From contig JAUICL010000001.1 in the NCBI GenBank assembly GCA_030427905.1, positions 62,001 through 126,000 on the forward strand: a DNA stretch of 64,000 bases, written 5' to 3'. This document shows positions 35,969 to 46,544 of this stretch, piece after piece. The translations under genes were made by a program, and so were the position numbers. A model generated the notes under the pieces. It saw only the letters and a list, made by a program, of their open reading frames with translations, was not told the DNA's origin and did no database searches. Position 1 is the first letter of the stretch. Each line of letters begins with the position of its first letter. The stretch is from Bacteroidia bacterium. GTDB taxonomy: Bacteria; Bacteroidota; Bacteroidia; Flavobacteriales_D; Cryomorphaceae.

Positions 35969-38900
35969 TTAGAAGTTTCGCAAGTCCGTAGGACGTGTAG
36001 CTGCGAAGAATTTAAGGACTCTCTCACCCAAACCTGGAGCCTGCACATGGACTAAGTACAATCCACCACTAATTGGGATAAAGAATTCATTCTGTAAGTT
36101 CCACTCTAGGAAAGTATCCGGGTTGTCTTTTTCAAGCACTCGAATAAGCGTTCCATTGATTGTAAAGATTTGAATCTTACACTCAGGTGGAAGGTTTACA
36201 AACTTAACTCTGTTGTCAACACGACTAGTTTCATAAGCCGAGTATGCATAGTACGGATTAGGTACGATATCGATCAAGTCAAGTGCATCTTTAGCAGCTG
36301 ATGTCACATTCGTACTTGTCTCGCGACCTTCTGTGGTAAATTCATAAGAAGGATACCAGTAGTTTTCACTCAAGTCGTAATTAGAATCGGCAGGCACATA
36401 AGGGAATGAACCTTCTCCTAACTCGTCCTTAAGGGTCGCATAAGGCATGTACGGCTTTGCAACACTTGCACTAAATCTCAATTCACCTGGAACTAGACCT
36501 TCTTCAGGCGATAAGTACTCAGCACCTCCTAGTATCGGGAACGCTACCCAATCAAAGGCTCTATATGAATTTCTGATCTGACTAGTCGAACCTTTGGTGG
36601 CTTCATATACAGATTGTCCATGGTCATACATAGGTATAAACTCTTCATCATCACGGCTCAGAGCTCTATTTCTAAATATGTAGATGTAGTGCTCTCCACC
36701 AAACACTTGCTGTGCAAATGAACCTGTACCAGCTTGAATACGAGATGATGGGTTCCAAAGCATATCGCGACCATTGTCACTAGCTAGATATGAATTTTCA
36801 CCAAATGCCATATTCAAACGTTCACCGGTTTCTGGGTTAATAGCAAAACCTGGGAACCACCCCATACCGAATGACTTGCCAAGCAGGTCTTCAGCAGTTT
36901 GGATCTCTGGATATTGTGCTGTCACCAACTCCAAGAAATCATCAAGCTCACCATCGTCTTCCAACTCATCCAAGTCCTCTTGAGTCAATACTTGCTCACC
37001 ATTCATGGTACATTCTGCAATATTGGCCCCTTCTTGCAGTTGGTTTCGACCGTTCTTATCTACAGATAGAGCTCCACGAAGATCCATCTTAGACACTCCT
37101 AGTTGAGCAAAAGAAGGTTCTGATTGCATTTCGTATACCGGAACACGACTCCATCTCTCCTTATCAGGAGTAATGAAGACTTCGCAAGACCCAACTACCG
37201 TCAAGTCTCTTGATTCGTTTGTAGTTTGAGCCGCTGCTCCACGCGTAAATGGCGCTGGCCCACAATCATATCCTGCAACCAATCGTGCTGGCGCTAACGT
37301 ACCACTTACTACATCTTCAAAGATCTGAGCATCGTCAACGTTTGGATAGTCATTGAATACAAATGGGTCAATAGTTGTACCATCAGCCAAGAAGTAACAT
37401 GGGCTCTCTGAATTATCATCTTGATCTTCGACAATAATTCCAGAACGAATCCAGTTAAAGAATGTATTCCCTTCTTGGTCAGGAACACCACTTAACCATC
37501 CATCAGGACCTGAGATATACTCGATAGAGGAGTTCAACAAGTCTGGGTAGTATGCCAATAAATTGGCGTTAGCATTAACTACATCGTACTCATATTGACC
37601 AATTTCAACTGAGATTCCGTACTCAGGAACAATTTGCTCATTAGCAACTTCAATTGTTGTTTCACTCCAAATAGTGTCTTCGACATTATTCATATCTACC
37701 ATATACCAACGGGCATCATTGAAGTCTCCTTCGTACCCACCTCCGGTAGCCAACTGGTTGTAGAAATTCAATTTGAACCGCGCAGGTCTCACGTTTAATG
37801 GGTCTACAACTTTTACGTTGATTGGCCCTTGACCTGGTTCGTATACCACTACGTCAGCTTTATATGGTTCACTTTCCATAATAGCATCGATACTCTCGTC
37901 GGTAATTCTCAAAGCGTTTCCACCATTTCCAGCACCTTCTAATCTTGTAACTGGAACACCATCTCCATACTCAGCTGTGAACACAGTCCCAAACTCCTCT
38001 GGTACAGGCTTGTGCGGAATTACAGTGATTTCAGTGATCTCACCTGTTGCACTTGCACGACCTCTCAAGAATGGGAAGGCCTGACCAGTCAGTACATCTG
38101 GATCTGGATTGTATGGCTCATACTCATTGTAGGCGTAGGCTACAGCCAAGAAATAGTATTTCTTAAAGTTGATCAAACGCGTATCTCCTTGAGCAAATTG
38201 ATCGGTCGTGATACGGATTGAGTGGCTTATTCCCTCATTGGCTCCATTCACTTTTTCCTTCGGAACAGGCAATCCAATTTGTTCATCGAATTCGTAATTG
38301 ACAATCTGGGCAATCGGTGCTCCATTTTCGTCAACATCTCTGATATCACATTGGAATACCAAACGAGCAAGAGATGATTCTTCCAAGTCAGCAACAGAAA
38401 CTTCAGAATTTTTCAATTGGTAAACTTGGTACCCTTGGAATCGGTAGTATTGATCATTTGGCTCACCATCCACATTTGTTTCTGGAATGGTAGGGTCTAG
38501 TTCAATATAGCCTTCTCCTACGTTGTTGCTCAAAGGACTTGTATTACGCAAGTACAGAATAATTTCCTTATCCAATTCTTGAGCAGTAAGATCTGGAGCA
38601 TCCGGGCCATCTAGAAGTCGGAAACAGTTCTCAAACAATGATTGGGCTTTGTCATCAGCTTGACGCAATTGCAGAACCGATGCGAATGGACCTCCTGACT
38701 GAGCGCGTGCATACACAACTCCAACAGTAATATTGTTAAACTCTCCCGGTTCTAGAATAAATGGTCCGGCTGATTGAACAAATCGTCTATCGGCAGCTTC
38801 GTTACCTTCATTTTCTTCAGTCCAACCACCTGCTACACCATATGCTGGATCAACACCATCTGTACCCCAGTTTAAAGGGTCTGTATCTCCTGGGAACATG

Positions 38901-40324
38901 AAATCAGCTTCCAGACAGGATTGACAAGTTGGATTATATCCAGTTCCCCCATGAGTCATAGGTACTCCATTTCTCCATATACCACGCATCATGTTGTAGT
39001 AGTGAACAGCAATTTGCGGGTCTTGAGTAGGTGCAGGACCTGTAGAGTTGTTATGGAAAAGGAATCGTCTCATACCAAAACGCTCATTATCGATAATCGT
39101 ATCTGGTTCGGCATCTTCTGGATTGAAGTACCCAATACCATTCAAGGCCTCGCCATCACCAATTCCGTAATTGTTGTTGATACCATCAGGATCTTGGTAA
39201 GGACCCTCAAAGAAGTCTACTCCAATCGCGGGTGGCTGGTCTCCATATCCCGGGCCACTTGTAGATCCACCATCGAAATTCGTTCCATTGTATGAGTAAC
39301 CCAGACCACGCATTACATCACAACCGATAAAGTCATCGTTTGCATTCCCAAGGTCAGTATCAACCCATTGAGCGAAATATGTATTCTCCAAGTTCAATGA
39401 ACCACGGTTTATCAATACGTAGTTCGCGAAAGTCATGTTGTTGATCTCATCATTGGTATTGAACCCAAACATTTGTGCCTGGATTTCCATTCCAATTGGC
39501 TCACCTTGAGACTCTGTGTGAACGTTTCCTTTGTCGTTAAACACCCAGTACATGGTGAAGTCACCAAACAATGGAACTGGATCCGTAACCAAACGCGTAC
39601 GACAGTCAATTTCTTGATCAAGGTCGTAAAGCGGGTAGTCACCCTGCTCTGGCTCGTAGAAATCTGGCGTTGTTAAAATGTCTCCTGTTTCAGGATCTCT
39701 TAAATCTGCAAAGGGAGCTATGTTGGCACTTTGTCCTAGTCCGACATCGCCATGAGCTGGCCAATCCAGAATTTCTTGAGGAATGCTGTAACCATTTTCA
39801 AACAATGGATCTGTACTCGGATCTACACCCTGGTTGACAAGAGTAAAGTAGTACCGGTGTGTTTCAACCATCTGACGAGACATCATAAAGAATGTATCCC
39901 AGAGGGTACAGGTTTCTGGTTCGATAGATGCCGCTCCATCAGTAGTTAGCGGACCAGGCCAGAAATCATTACCATTCTGTCTGAAACGAACTGCAGCGAG
40001 TTTCAAATTTCCTGCAGGGTCAACTCCTCCCATCCACAATGCTCCTGCGAAAATGGCGTGATTACCTTCATTAGCAGGTACCTCGTAATACGGAAGTCCA
40101 TTACCCCGGTCATACCACGTGTTTCCTCCTGTTTCTGCAGAAGTCCGTACGTTGTTGACGTAGAATTCAGTTAGTGTCTGCGCAGGTGAACAACTCGCTG
40201 CCTTGGCTCTAACTCCCGAACGGGAATCGTTTGCCTTAGGACCAAGGTATTCTCTAGCACTGATGTGACTTACGCTGGCTGTGAGCAGAGCTAAGCAAAG
40301 TACACTGTATCGAAACACTCTCAT
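35969..40324 (-). CDS. giant secreted protein with T9SS-like C-terminal domain
   Basis: 1451 residues, with a signal peptide (about 1-23, ending HISARE). The mature protein has many Asp/Asn/Gly-rich segments, tryptophan- and tyrosine-rich strands, and several cysteines, but no enzyme domain I recognise. The last 100 residues (from about DIVPNPYYAYSAYE) resemble a type A T9SS sorting domain: ECKIQIFTINGTLIRVLEK, LEWNLQN and GGLYLVHVQAPG. The 9-residue tail after KFFAA is unusual. It lies between a TonB receptor (31-base gap) and a PorV/PorQ gene (34-base gap). Confidence 0.85.
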   Translation of the reverse strand: MRVFRYSVLCLALLTASVSHISAREYLGPKANDSRSGVRAKAASCSPAQTLTEFYVNNVRTSAETGGNTWYDRGNGLPYYEVPANEGNHAIFAGALWMGGVDPAGNLKLAAVRFRQNGNDFWPGPLTTDGAASIEPETCTLWDTFFMMSRQMVETHRYYFTLVNQGVDPSTDPLFENGYSIPQEILDWPAHGDVGLGQSANIAPFADLRDPETGDILTTPDFYEPEQGDYPLYDLDQEIDCRTRLVTDPVPLFGDFTMYWVFNDKGNVHTESQGEPIGMEIQAQMFGFNTNDEINNMTFANYVLINRGSLNLENTYFAQWVDTDLGNANDDFIGCDVMRGLGYSYNGTNFDGGSTSGPGYGDQPPAIGVDFFEGPYQDPDGINNNYGIGDGEALNGIGYFNPEDAEPDTIIDNERFGMRRFLFHNNSTGPAPTQDPQIAVHYYNMMRGIWRNGVPMTHGGTGYNPTCQSCLEADFMFPGDTDPLNWGTDGVDPAYGVAGGWTEENEGNEAADRRFVQSAGPFILEPGEFNNITVGVVYARAQSGGPFASVLQLRQADDKAQSLFENCFRLLDGPDAPDLTAQELDKEIILYLRNTSPLSNNVGEGYIELDPTIPETNVDGEPNDQYYRFQGYQVYQLKNSEVSVADLEESSLARLVFQCDIRDVDENGAPIAQIVNYEFDEQIGLPVPKEKVNGANEGISHSIRITTDQFAQGDTRLINFKKYYFLAVAYAYNEYEPYNPDPDVLTGQAFPFLRGRASATGEITEITVIPHKPVPEEFGTVFTAEYGDGVPVTRLEGAGNGGNALRITDESIDAIMESEPYKADVVVYEPGQGPINVKVVDPLNVRPARFKLNFYNQLATGGGYEGDFNDARWYMVDMNNVEDTIWSETTIEVANEQIVPEYGISVEIGQYEYDVVNANANLLAYYPDLLNSSIEYISGPDGWLSGVPDQEGNTFFNWIRSGIIVEDQDDNSESPCYFLADGTTIDPFVFNDYPNVDDAQIFEDVVSGTLAPARLVAGYDCGPAPFTRGAAAQTTNESRDLTVVGSCEVFITPDKERWSRVPVYEMQSEPSFAQLGVSKMDLRGALSVDKNGRNQLQEGANIAECTMNGEQVLTQEDLDELEDDGELDDFLELVTAQYPEIQTAEDLLGKSFGMGWFPGFAINPETGERLNMAFGENSYLASDNGRDMLWNPSSRIQAGTGSFAQQVFGGEHYIYIFRNRALSRDDEEFIPMYDHGQSVYEATKGSTSQIRNSYRAFDWVAFPILGGAEYLSPEEGLVPGELRFSASVAKPYMPYATLKDELGEGSFPYVPADSNYDLSENYWYPSYEFTTEGRETSTNVTSAAKDALDLIDIVPNPYYAYSAYETSRVDNRVKFVNLPPECKIQIFTINGTLIRVLEKDNPDTFLEWNLQNEFFIPISGGLYLVHVQAPGLGERVLKFFAATRPTDLRNF

Positions 40325-40355
40325 AGGTTATAAATATTACTGATAAAAGTTCTAA

Positions 40356-43300
40356 TTAAAAGTCTAGTCTTACACCCAACTGAATAGTACGTGGTGAAGA
40401 ATAATTATATGGTGAGTTAGCTTTTAACGCATACATGTCACGGAAAGCCTGTGGGTCTAGTTGAGACTCAATAGCAGGCTGGAATTGAGGAGCACTCAAG
40501 TATCCATCATCATCTGCGTTACCTGTGTATCGGTAAACTCCGATAATATTTTGTGTATCCAATACGTTATTAACCAATAAGTACACATTCAAGAAGGCTT
40601 GCTTTTGCTTCTCTCCTTCTTTACCAATGTTCAGCGTCCAAGACTTATCAATCTGTGCGTTTACAGTGAAAAGCCATGGAATCCGTGAACCATTGATTGT
40701 TCCCTCAAGCTGTGGCGTTCCACCACCATTGATCAAAAGATCTCCAGTTGCAATTTGTTGTCTTGAATAAGGCGTACCTGAACCAAGGTTACCCACAATG
40801 TTAAGACCTGCGTTTGCAAAAATCTGAGAGTTACCAATTACAGGACCATTGTAGTCTTTTCCTGATCCGTATCGGTAATCAAAAGTAGTTATAAGAACGT
40901 GTCTCTGATCTCGGTTAGTTGGGAAGATTACACGAAGGTTTGGCTCTCCTGAGTTAACCAAGTTCAAAGAAGATCCTGCACTAGATCCAGTCGCTTCAGC
41001 AAACTGTAGGGTATATGCCGCTCTCAAACTAATATTTCCAGTTCTTCTTAAGTCGTACGTCAACGTAAGACCCTTCGTCGTACCAAAGTCAAAGTTGTCA
41101 TAAGTAGTATAAGTTACTGGGAATGCCTCGAGCAATCTTCTCGCAGCAATCTCATCTCGCGTTTCACGGTAGAAGGCTGCAATTTTAAGCGAAGAGCTTC
41201 TCGAAAGTACTTGCTGGAATCCTAATTCGTAATCAACTGTACGCGTTGGCTTCAAATTAGGGTTACTGATGGCCGTACTACCCAAGTTCTGCAAGAACAA
41301 GTAGCTTGTAGGATCTAGAATATTCTGTCCTGTAGGACGCTGAGTCAAGATGTCGTAGTGAGCAAAGAATACAGCCTCGTCTGAAATTGGGAAAGAGAAT
41401 GCAATACGCGGCATCACGTTGATCTGTGGCTCGTAGTCTTCGAAAGCATCTGAGTTCAAATCTTCACCAACCGCATTCGGGTCTCTCAATAACGGTGCAA
41501 TACCTGAAGCGGTACGAATAGCACGTGGGTCAGAAATTTCTACCCCCTGCGCATTGTACCACGTATTTCCATCGCGGTAACCATTGATTGCTGTAGGGTT
41601 TTGCAAGTCATTCACGTACACTACCCAGTCTCCATCTACGTTCGATGGGTGCTCTGAAAGAGCCGGGGTGTCACTTCCTCTGGTATCATCCACTGTCATG
41701 GCATCTCCAACTACGAAAGGATCTTTCAATACCGCCTGGTTTGCATCAAAACGGTCAACACGGAGCCCTACGTTGAAAATGATATCATCAAAGGCGAACT
41801 TGTCCATGATGTAACCCGCGATATATACAGGCTCAAAAGCACCAATTGGTCTCGTTTTATTTCCATTCTCATCCACTTCATTGAAGAAGTCATTGATTGA
41901 AGGTCTAACCCCTGTTAATTTCTCTCCTGTGTGATCATACCCGTAAAAAGAAACCAAGGCGTTGTTACCCTCTCTCAAAAGTTCGTCTGCGCTAAACATT
42001 TCTAGCTCGAAAATTTCTGGATCCAGGGCATCAACATAGATAATATCACTTCCATTTGGGTCAAGCCCAAGGGTTGATCGCAAGTTTCTGTCAAAAGTGG
42101 CTTGTTCACCTAGTGATATCAGGCGGTCGTATGTATAGTACGTATTACCGTTTATGACTTGCTGGGTCGGATCAGAATCAAAATCGAGCTGCTGTAGGTG
42201 TTGGTTAGTTAACTGTCTGGCTTGTGTCCAAAGACCTGTAGGTCCAACAGAAAAGTTCCGCTGTGTGTATTGCTCAAACTCAAACCCAACGGTTAAAGCA
42301 TGATCACCTATATCGGCAGACCCTGAAGCTGTTACACGAAATTGGTTCTGCTCAAAAGTTTGATAGGAATTGTAAGGATTACCTACTGGAGAGTACAGGT
42401 TGTAAACATCTGGAGCAACTTGTCCATTAATAAGTCCACCGGCAGATTGAATATCATCGGTAGATCGAACACTCAGACCAAGCTCGTCGTAGTATCTATA
42501 GAGAGCAGAAGTATAAGAAGCAAGTTCATTATTCACTTCACTAGCTGTAAAATTCGTTTCTAATTCTCTGAATCCGTTGTGGTAGTATCCGAATGCCGAT
42601 GTATCTGAACGGAAGCCATAGTTTGGCACTTCTACGGTTTCAAATTTACCTACGTAACCATAGTTAAACAGATTCTCTTGATGCGTTGGGTCCCATTGTT
42701 TGTAACGACGCTGACTGTAATCAACCATCACACTGTAGTAGGCATTCTTAATTAGCCCTTCATTCTCAGTGTCATTTCCTCCCAATCTGTGTGTAAAACG
42801 ACCAAACGCTCTCCATGTATTGTCAATTGACTCTCCGTTGTTAGGTGCATTGAATAGGCTGTTGTTGTATGAATTGATATTGTCCTTAACCCAGTCGAAG
42901 GTACCTCCGAAGGAAAGATCCATATTGTCTGCAGTAGCAACATCGAGCTTGGCCGTAGCCGAAATCCCTTGTTGTCTATCATTTTGTCTAGCCGGTACCT
43001 CTTCCCAGTCGTCTGAATCTAGAAATTCCGCATTTGGATTTCCTTGTATAGTTGGGGTTATGATTGATGCATTAACAGGATTTCCATTTTCATCAATATA
43101 AACATCTTGGGTAATGATGGCAGATTGTCCATTATTGACAAACTGCATAGGATCTGAAATCAGTCGATCGCGTACATCTTCCTTAATTCGGTACTGATGC
43201 GTCGTTGGGCGATTGTCCATAAAGTTTCTGTAGTTGGCGGAAACCAAGAACCCTAAGATGGGTCTTTCTTTATTTCCTTCAGCATCTTTCTTCCAAAGAA

Positions 43301-44102
43301 GTGGACCAGATAAAATTCCTTCAATTTGTGTTTGAGAGTATCGGTCAAGACCAATACCATCTCCGTCTTCATTTGCGAATCCTGAAGTCAAGACATCAAT
43401 ACCTCCAAAGAACTGGCGTGTTGCACCACGCGTGGTAATCGAAATAATTCCCCCTGTTGCATCACCATAGTTTGCTGGAATACCCCCAGTCAGTACAGAA
43501 ACTTCTTCGATTGCTGCCTTTGGGAGGTTTGTTGATCCGCGAACCTTAATACCATCTATATAGTAAAAGGTATTTCCTTCACGCGCACCACGGATTGAAA
43601 CTTCTCCAGTAGACGTTTCTTGAACTCCACCAACTGTTGATGCGATAGAAGTGGCTGAACGACCTGGCATCTTGGTGATATCTTCTCGAGTAACTGTACC
43701 ACCAGTCGAACCACCATCCTTATCAATAAGTGGGACTTCGTACTCGACTACTTCAAACTCTTCAAGCTTGATTCCCGAATCCATTTGGATATCAAGGAAT
43801 GTAATCTTATCAGAGTTTACTCGAACTCCAGCGATCTTTTTTGAGTTGTACCCTACATAAGATACCAATACATCATAAGTTCCAGGTGGAATAGGTTTGA
43901 TGGTATAAGCTCCATCAAAATCAGTAGCACCTCCGGCTACTTGAGCTCCTCCGTTCTGAAGAACAATGTTCACGAACGGCAATGGCTCGCCAGTTCCGCT
44001 GTCAGTCAATTTACCTTTAAGCGTACCAGAACCCACTTGGGCATATAACGATGTTGTAGCAGCTAGGAAGAATATTCCCAGAAGGTAGAGATTTCGCAAC
44101 AT
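40356..44102 (-). CDS. large TonB-dependent receptor with N-terminal carboxypeptidase-like domain
   Basis: 1248 residues from ATG 44102 (a TTG 27 bases upstream is less likely). Signal peptide about 1-22 (ending TSLYAQ), then a carboxypeptidase-regulatory-like domain (GTLKGKLTDSGTGEPLPFVN, YDVLVSYVGYNSKKI), a plug (GRSATSIASTVGGVQE, SIRGAREGNTFYYIDGIKV) and a beta-barrel ending in aromatic F (TIQLGVRLDF). It imports or handles a ligand at the outer membrane; the substrate is unknown. It heads the operon with the giant secreted and PorV/PorQ genes. Confidence 0.92.
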   Translation of the reverse strand: MLRNLYLLGIFFLAATTSLYAQVGSGTLKGKLTDSGTGEPLPFVNIVLQNGGAQVAGGATDFDGAYTIKPIPPGTYDVLVSYVGYNSKKIAGVRVNSDKITFLDIQMDSGIKLEEFEVVEYEVPLIDKDGGSTGGTVTREDITKMPGRSATSIASTVGGVQETSTGEVSIRGAREGNTFYYIDGIKVRGSTNLPKAAIEEVSVLTGGIPANYGDATGGIISITTRGATRQFFGGIDVLTSGFANEDGDGIGLDRYSQTQIEGILSGPLLWKKDAEGNKERPILGFLVSANYRNFMDNRPTTHQYRIKEDVRDRLISDPMQFVNNGQSAIITQDVYIDENGNPVNASIITPTIQGNPNAEFLDSDDWEEVPARQNDRQQGISATAKLDVATADNMDLSFGGTFDWVKDNINSYNNSLFNAPNNGESIDNTWRAFGRFTHRLGGNDTENEGLIKNAYYSVMVDYSQRRYKQWDPTHQENLFNYGYVGKFETVEVPNYGFRSDTSAFGYYHNGFRELETNFTASEVNNELASYTSALYRYYDELGLSVRSTDDIQSAGGLINGQVAPDVYNLYSPVGNPYNSYQTFEQNQFRVTASGSADIGDHALTVGFEFEQYTQRNFSVGPTGLWTQARQLTNQHLQQLDFDSDPTQQVINGNTYYTYDRLISLGEQATFDRNLRSTLGLDPNGSDIIYVDALDPEIFELEMFSADELLREGNNALVSFYGYDHTGEKLTGVRPSINDFFNEVDENGNKTRPIGAFEPVYIAGYIMDKFAFDDIIFNVGLRVDRFDANQAVLKDPFVVGDAMTVDDTRGSDTPALSEHPSNVDGDWVVYVNDLQNPTAINGYRDGNTWYNAQGVEISDPRAIRTASGIAPLLRDPNAVGEDLNSDAFEDYEPQINVMPRIAFSFPISDEAVFFAHYDILTQRPTGQNILDPTSYLFLQNLGSTAISNPNLKPTRTVDYELGFQQVLSRSSSLKIAAFYRETRDEIAARRLLEAFPVTYTTYDNFDFGTTKGLTLTYDLRRTGNISLRAAYTLQFAEATGSSAGSSLNLVNSGEPNLRVIFPTNRDQRHVLITTFDYRYGSGKDYNGPVIGNSQIFANAGLNIVGNLGSGTPYSRQQIATGDLLINGGGTPQLEGTINGSRIPWLFTVNAQIDKSWTLNIGKEGEKQKQAFLNVYLLVNNVLDTQNIIGVYRYTGNADDDGYLSAPQFQPAIESQLDPQAFRDMYALKANSPYNYSSPRTIQLGVRLDF

Positions 44103-44145
44103 ATAAGACAGTTTACGTTTTTTTAACAATTTCGCAACAAGGCCG

Positions 44146-44173
44146 TAAATATATAGTTTTTTGATTCACCCAA
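44146..44173 (-). promoter_or_regulatory. promoter of the TonB/secreted/PorV operon
   Basis: Minus-strand TTG (44173-44171), a 17-base spacer, and TATATTTA (44153-44146), one mismatch to the -7 consensus, about 43 bases before the ATG. Confidence 0.55.
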
Positions 44174-44372
44174 CCAAGACATGTTCAACTTGGAGTGTGA
44201 AAGAAATAATGCAAACAATTACAATCCTAAATCACAGCAATGATTTTTCGCAAGCATAGGTGACTCAATTTGAATATTGTACGACCGAATCACATTGTAA
44301 AGTTAAGGACAGTTCTTTCGAAAACCACACTTCACACCGATAGGAAATTTCAATTCTTAACATGTCAGAGAT
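44154..44372. other. intergenic stretch without visible gene
   Basis: About 220 A+T-rich bases between the operon promoter and the lysine-rich gene. I see no ORF with coding character, no RNA gene and no clear terminator. Confidence 0.5.
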
Positions 44373-44693
44373 TCACTTTCGCTTTTGCTTTTTTGTGAAC
44401 AGCCTTTTTAGAAAAGAATCCTGATGCTTGCCCTTTTTGATTCGCTTCATCCGCTTCTTATTCTGCTTCATGCGCTTCTGAGTAGCTTTATCCTGGATTT
44501 TCTTATGCTTTTCGCGATCAGCATTTAAGGCCTCTTGCTCCACTTTTGCTTGATCGTTTTGCTTTTTAATAAATTCCTTCTGCTGTTTTTTTGGGGACTT
44601 CGGCTTTTTCTGCTTTTGAGCATGCAAGTCTCCACCAAATGCCAAAGCCAAAACCGTGAGAAGAATAATGATTGTACTTTTGCGTTTACTCAT
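44373..44693 (-). CDS. small exported lysine-rich protein
   Basis: 106 residues from ATG 44693. After a signal peptide (MSKRKSTIIILLTVLALAFG, cleavage after HAQ) the mature part is very basic: long runs of K, R and Q (KQKKPKSPKKQQKEF; KRMKQNKKRMKRIKKGK), mostly helical. The signal peptide argues against a cytoplasmic histone-like protein. It may bind nucleic acid or acidic polymers outside the inner membrane (inference). It is divergent from the lipoprotein gene, with 20 bases between the starts. Confidence 0.7.
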   Translation of the reverse strand: MSKRKSTIIILLTVLALAFGGDLHAQKQKKPKSPKKQQKEFIKKQNDQAKVEQEALNADREKHKKIQDKATQKRMKQNKKRMKRIKKGKHQDSFLKRLFTKKQKRK

Positions 44694-44713
44694 GTCAGGC
44701 AAAAATAAATTGA

Positions 44714-45148
44714 ATGAATAGATTGCCAAGCCTTATACTCGGATCTCTCATTGTACTCTTTTTATATAATTGCAAAGGAGATGATGATGGCGATATCCAG
44801 GTGCCACGCATTGCAACTGATATCACCATCAATCTAAACTTACCTCAATATAGTCCATTGAACAATCCCGGAAGCTGGGCGTACGTAGAAGGTGGCTCTC
44901 GTGGAATTGTCGTTTACCGATTGAGTTCTACTGATTTTACCGCATTCGACAGGCACTGTACGTATAATGTTCAGGAGCTTTGTCAGATTTCATTTTTGGA
45001 AGCGACTATCTTCGAAGATGCAGAATGCTGTGGATCCACATTCGAAATTGTAAGCGGTACTCCCGTTTCTGGACCGGCAGAAGCGGCCTTACAGTATTTC
45101 AATACTCAGTTTAATCCTAACGCAAATTTGCTAAGGATATACAATTAA
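44714..45148 (+). CDS. small lipoprotein with cysteine-rich Rieske-like middle
   Basis: 144 residues. The lipobox LYNC is at residues 17-20, so C20 is lipidated; acidic DDDGD follows. The middle contains RHCTYNVQELCQI and AECCGSTFEIVSG, spaced like C-H...C-x2-H-type Rieske ligands but with incomplete histidines (only one His is visible), so metal binding is uncertain. It may be a degenerate Rieske-like fold. The ATG at 44714 has no long leader. A bidirectional terminator follows. Confidence 0.7.
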   Translation: MNRLPSLILGSLIVLFLYNCKGDDDGDIQVPRIATDITINLNLPQYSPLNNPGSWAYVEGGSRGIVVYRLSSTDFTAFDRHCTYNVQELCQISFLEATIFEDAECCGSTFEIVSGTPVSGPAEAALQYFNTQFNPNANLLRIYN

Positions 45149-45179
45149 AAAGCCCTTAACTAAACAAGTCAAGGGCTTT
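45149..45179. terminator. bidirectional terminator between lipoprotein gene and ahcY
   Basis: A 9-bp stem AAAGCCCTT / AAGGGCTTT around a 13-base loop, with A- and T-runs on the flanks, between two convergent stops. Confidence 0.78.
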
Positions 45180-45201
45180 GATTTATCGTTAATCCGTTTT
45201 A

Positions 45202-46518
45202 TTAGTAACGGTAGAACTCAGGCTTGTATGGTCCTTCTACATCTACACCGATATAAGCGGCCTGATCTGCACTTAGTTCATCTAACTCTACGCCAATTTT
45301 TGCCAAGTGTAGTTTAGCCACTTTCTCATCGAGGTGTTTTGGAAGCGTGTAAACTTCGTTCTTGTAATTCTCGCTATTGTTCCAAAGCTCAAGCTGAGCC
45401 AAAGTTTGGTTTGTAAATGAGTTTGACATTACAAAAGATGGGTGACCTGTAGCACAACCAAGGTTTACCAATCTACCTTCTGCTAGAAGGATGATGTCGT
45501 TTCCATTCACGTTGTACATATCCACCTGTGGTTTGATCTCCACTTTAGAATCACCGTGGTTGTTGTTCAACCAAGCTACGTCGATCTCATTATCGAAGTG
45601 ACCGATGTTACAAACGATCGTCTTGTCCTTCATCTTGCTGAAGTGCTCACCTGTAATAATGTCTTTATTACCCGTAGCAGTAACAACGATGTCAACTTCT
45701 TGAACGGCATCGACCATTTTCTTCACTTCGAACCCGTCCATAGCTGCTTGAAGCGCACAGATAGGATCTACTTCTGTAACAATAACACGAGCTCCAGCAC
45801 CGCGAAGTGAAGCTGCAGAACCTTTTCCAACATCACCGTAACCGGCAACAACAGCTACTTTACCTGCCATCATTACATCAGTAGCTCTGCGGATTGCATC
45901 TACTAGCGACTCTTTACATCCGTACTTGTTATCAAACTTCGATTTGGTAACTGAGTCATTTACATTAATCGCAGGCATTACCAACGTACCGTTCTTCATG
46001 CGCTCATACAAGCGGTGAACTCCAGTAGTCGTTTCTTCAGAAAGTCCTTTGATTCCAGCAGCTAGCTCTGGGTAACGATCGAAAACCATATTTGTAAGAT
46101 CTCCACCATCGTCAAGGATCATATTCAAAGGCTTTCCATCCTGGAAGAACAAGGTTTGCTCAATACACCAGTCAAATTCTTCTTCTGTCAATCCTTTCCA
46201 TGCGTATACAGGAATTCCGGCAGCAGCAATTGCAGCAGCGGCATGATCTTGTGTCGAGAAGATGTTGCAGCTCGACCAAGTCACCTCAGCACCAAGCTCT
46301 ACAAGCGTTTCGATAAGAACAGCCGTTTGGATAGTCATGTGAAGACATCCCGCTATTCGCGCACCGGCTAGTGGCTTGCTTGCACCGTACTCTTCACGAA
46401 GTGACATCAAACCGGGCATTTCAGCTTCGGCCAGTTTAATTTCCTTTCTCCCCCACTCAGCAAGATTGATGTCTTTTACTTTATAAGGCAATCTTTTTGT
46501 TTCAGTTGAATTGCTCAT
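45202..46518 (-). CDS. ahcY: adenosylhomocysteinase
   Basis: 438 residues. It hydrolyses S-adenosylhomocysteine to adenosine and homocysteine, completing the SAM cycle with MetK (60790-62055). The NAD-binding motif is [20 protein letters not shown] and the active-site region [16 protein letters not shown] with [15 protein letters not shown]. The C-terminus KPEFYRY is the typical NAD-contacting tail (Lys, Tyr). It is a single gene with its own -7 element. Confidence 0.97.
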   Translation of the reverse strand: MSNSTETKRLPYKVKDINLAEWGRKEIKLAEAEMPGLMSLREEYGASKPLAGARIAGCLHMTIQTAVLIETLVELGAEVTWSSCNIFSTQDHAAAAIAAAGIPVYAWKGLTEEEFDWCIEQTLFFQDGKPLNMILDDGGDLTNMVFDRYPELAAGIKGLSEETTTGVHRLYERMKNGTLVMPAINVNDSVTKSKFDNKYGCKESLVDAIRRATDVMMAGKVAVVAGYGDVGKGSAASLRGAGARVIVTEVDPICALQAAMDGFEVKKMVDAVQEVDIVVTATGNKDIITGEHFSKMKDKTIVCNIGHFDNEIDVAWLNNNHGDSKVEIKPQVDMYNVNGNDIILLAEGRLVNLGCATGHPSFVMSNSFTNQTLAQLELWNNSENYKNEVYTLPKHLDEKVAKLHLAKIGVELDELSADQAAYIGVDVEGPYKPEFYRY

Positions 46519-46544
46519 GTATTGATCTATTTAATTTTCGAGCG

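Noticed and set aside
44373-44693. Histone-like or ribosomal protein
   Set aside because: Its composition suggests this, but a clear Sec signal peptide puts it outside the cytoplasm.
44714-45148. Functional Rieske iron-sulfur protein
   Set aside because: The cysteine pattern is suggestive, but the second histidine ligand and normal CxH spacing are not seen.
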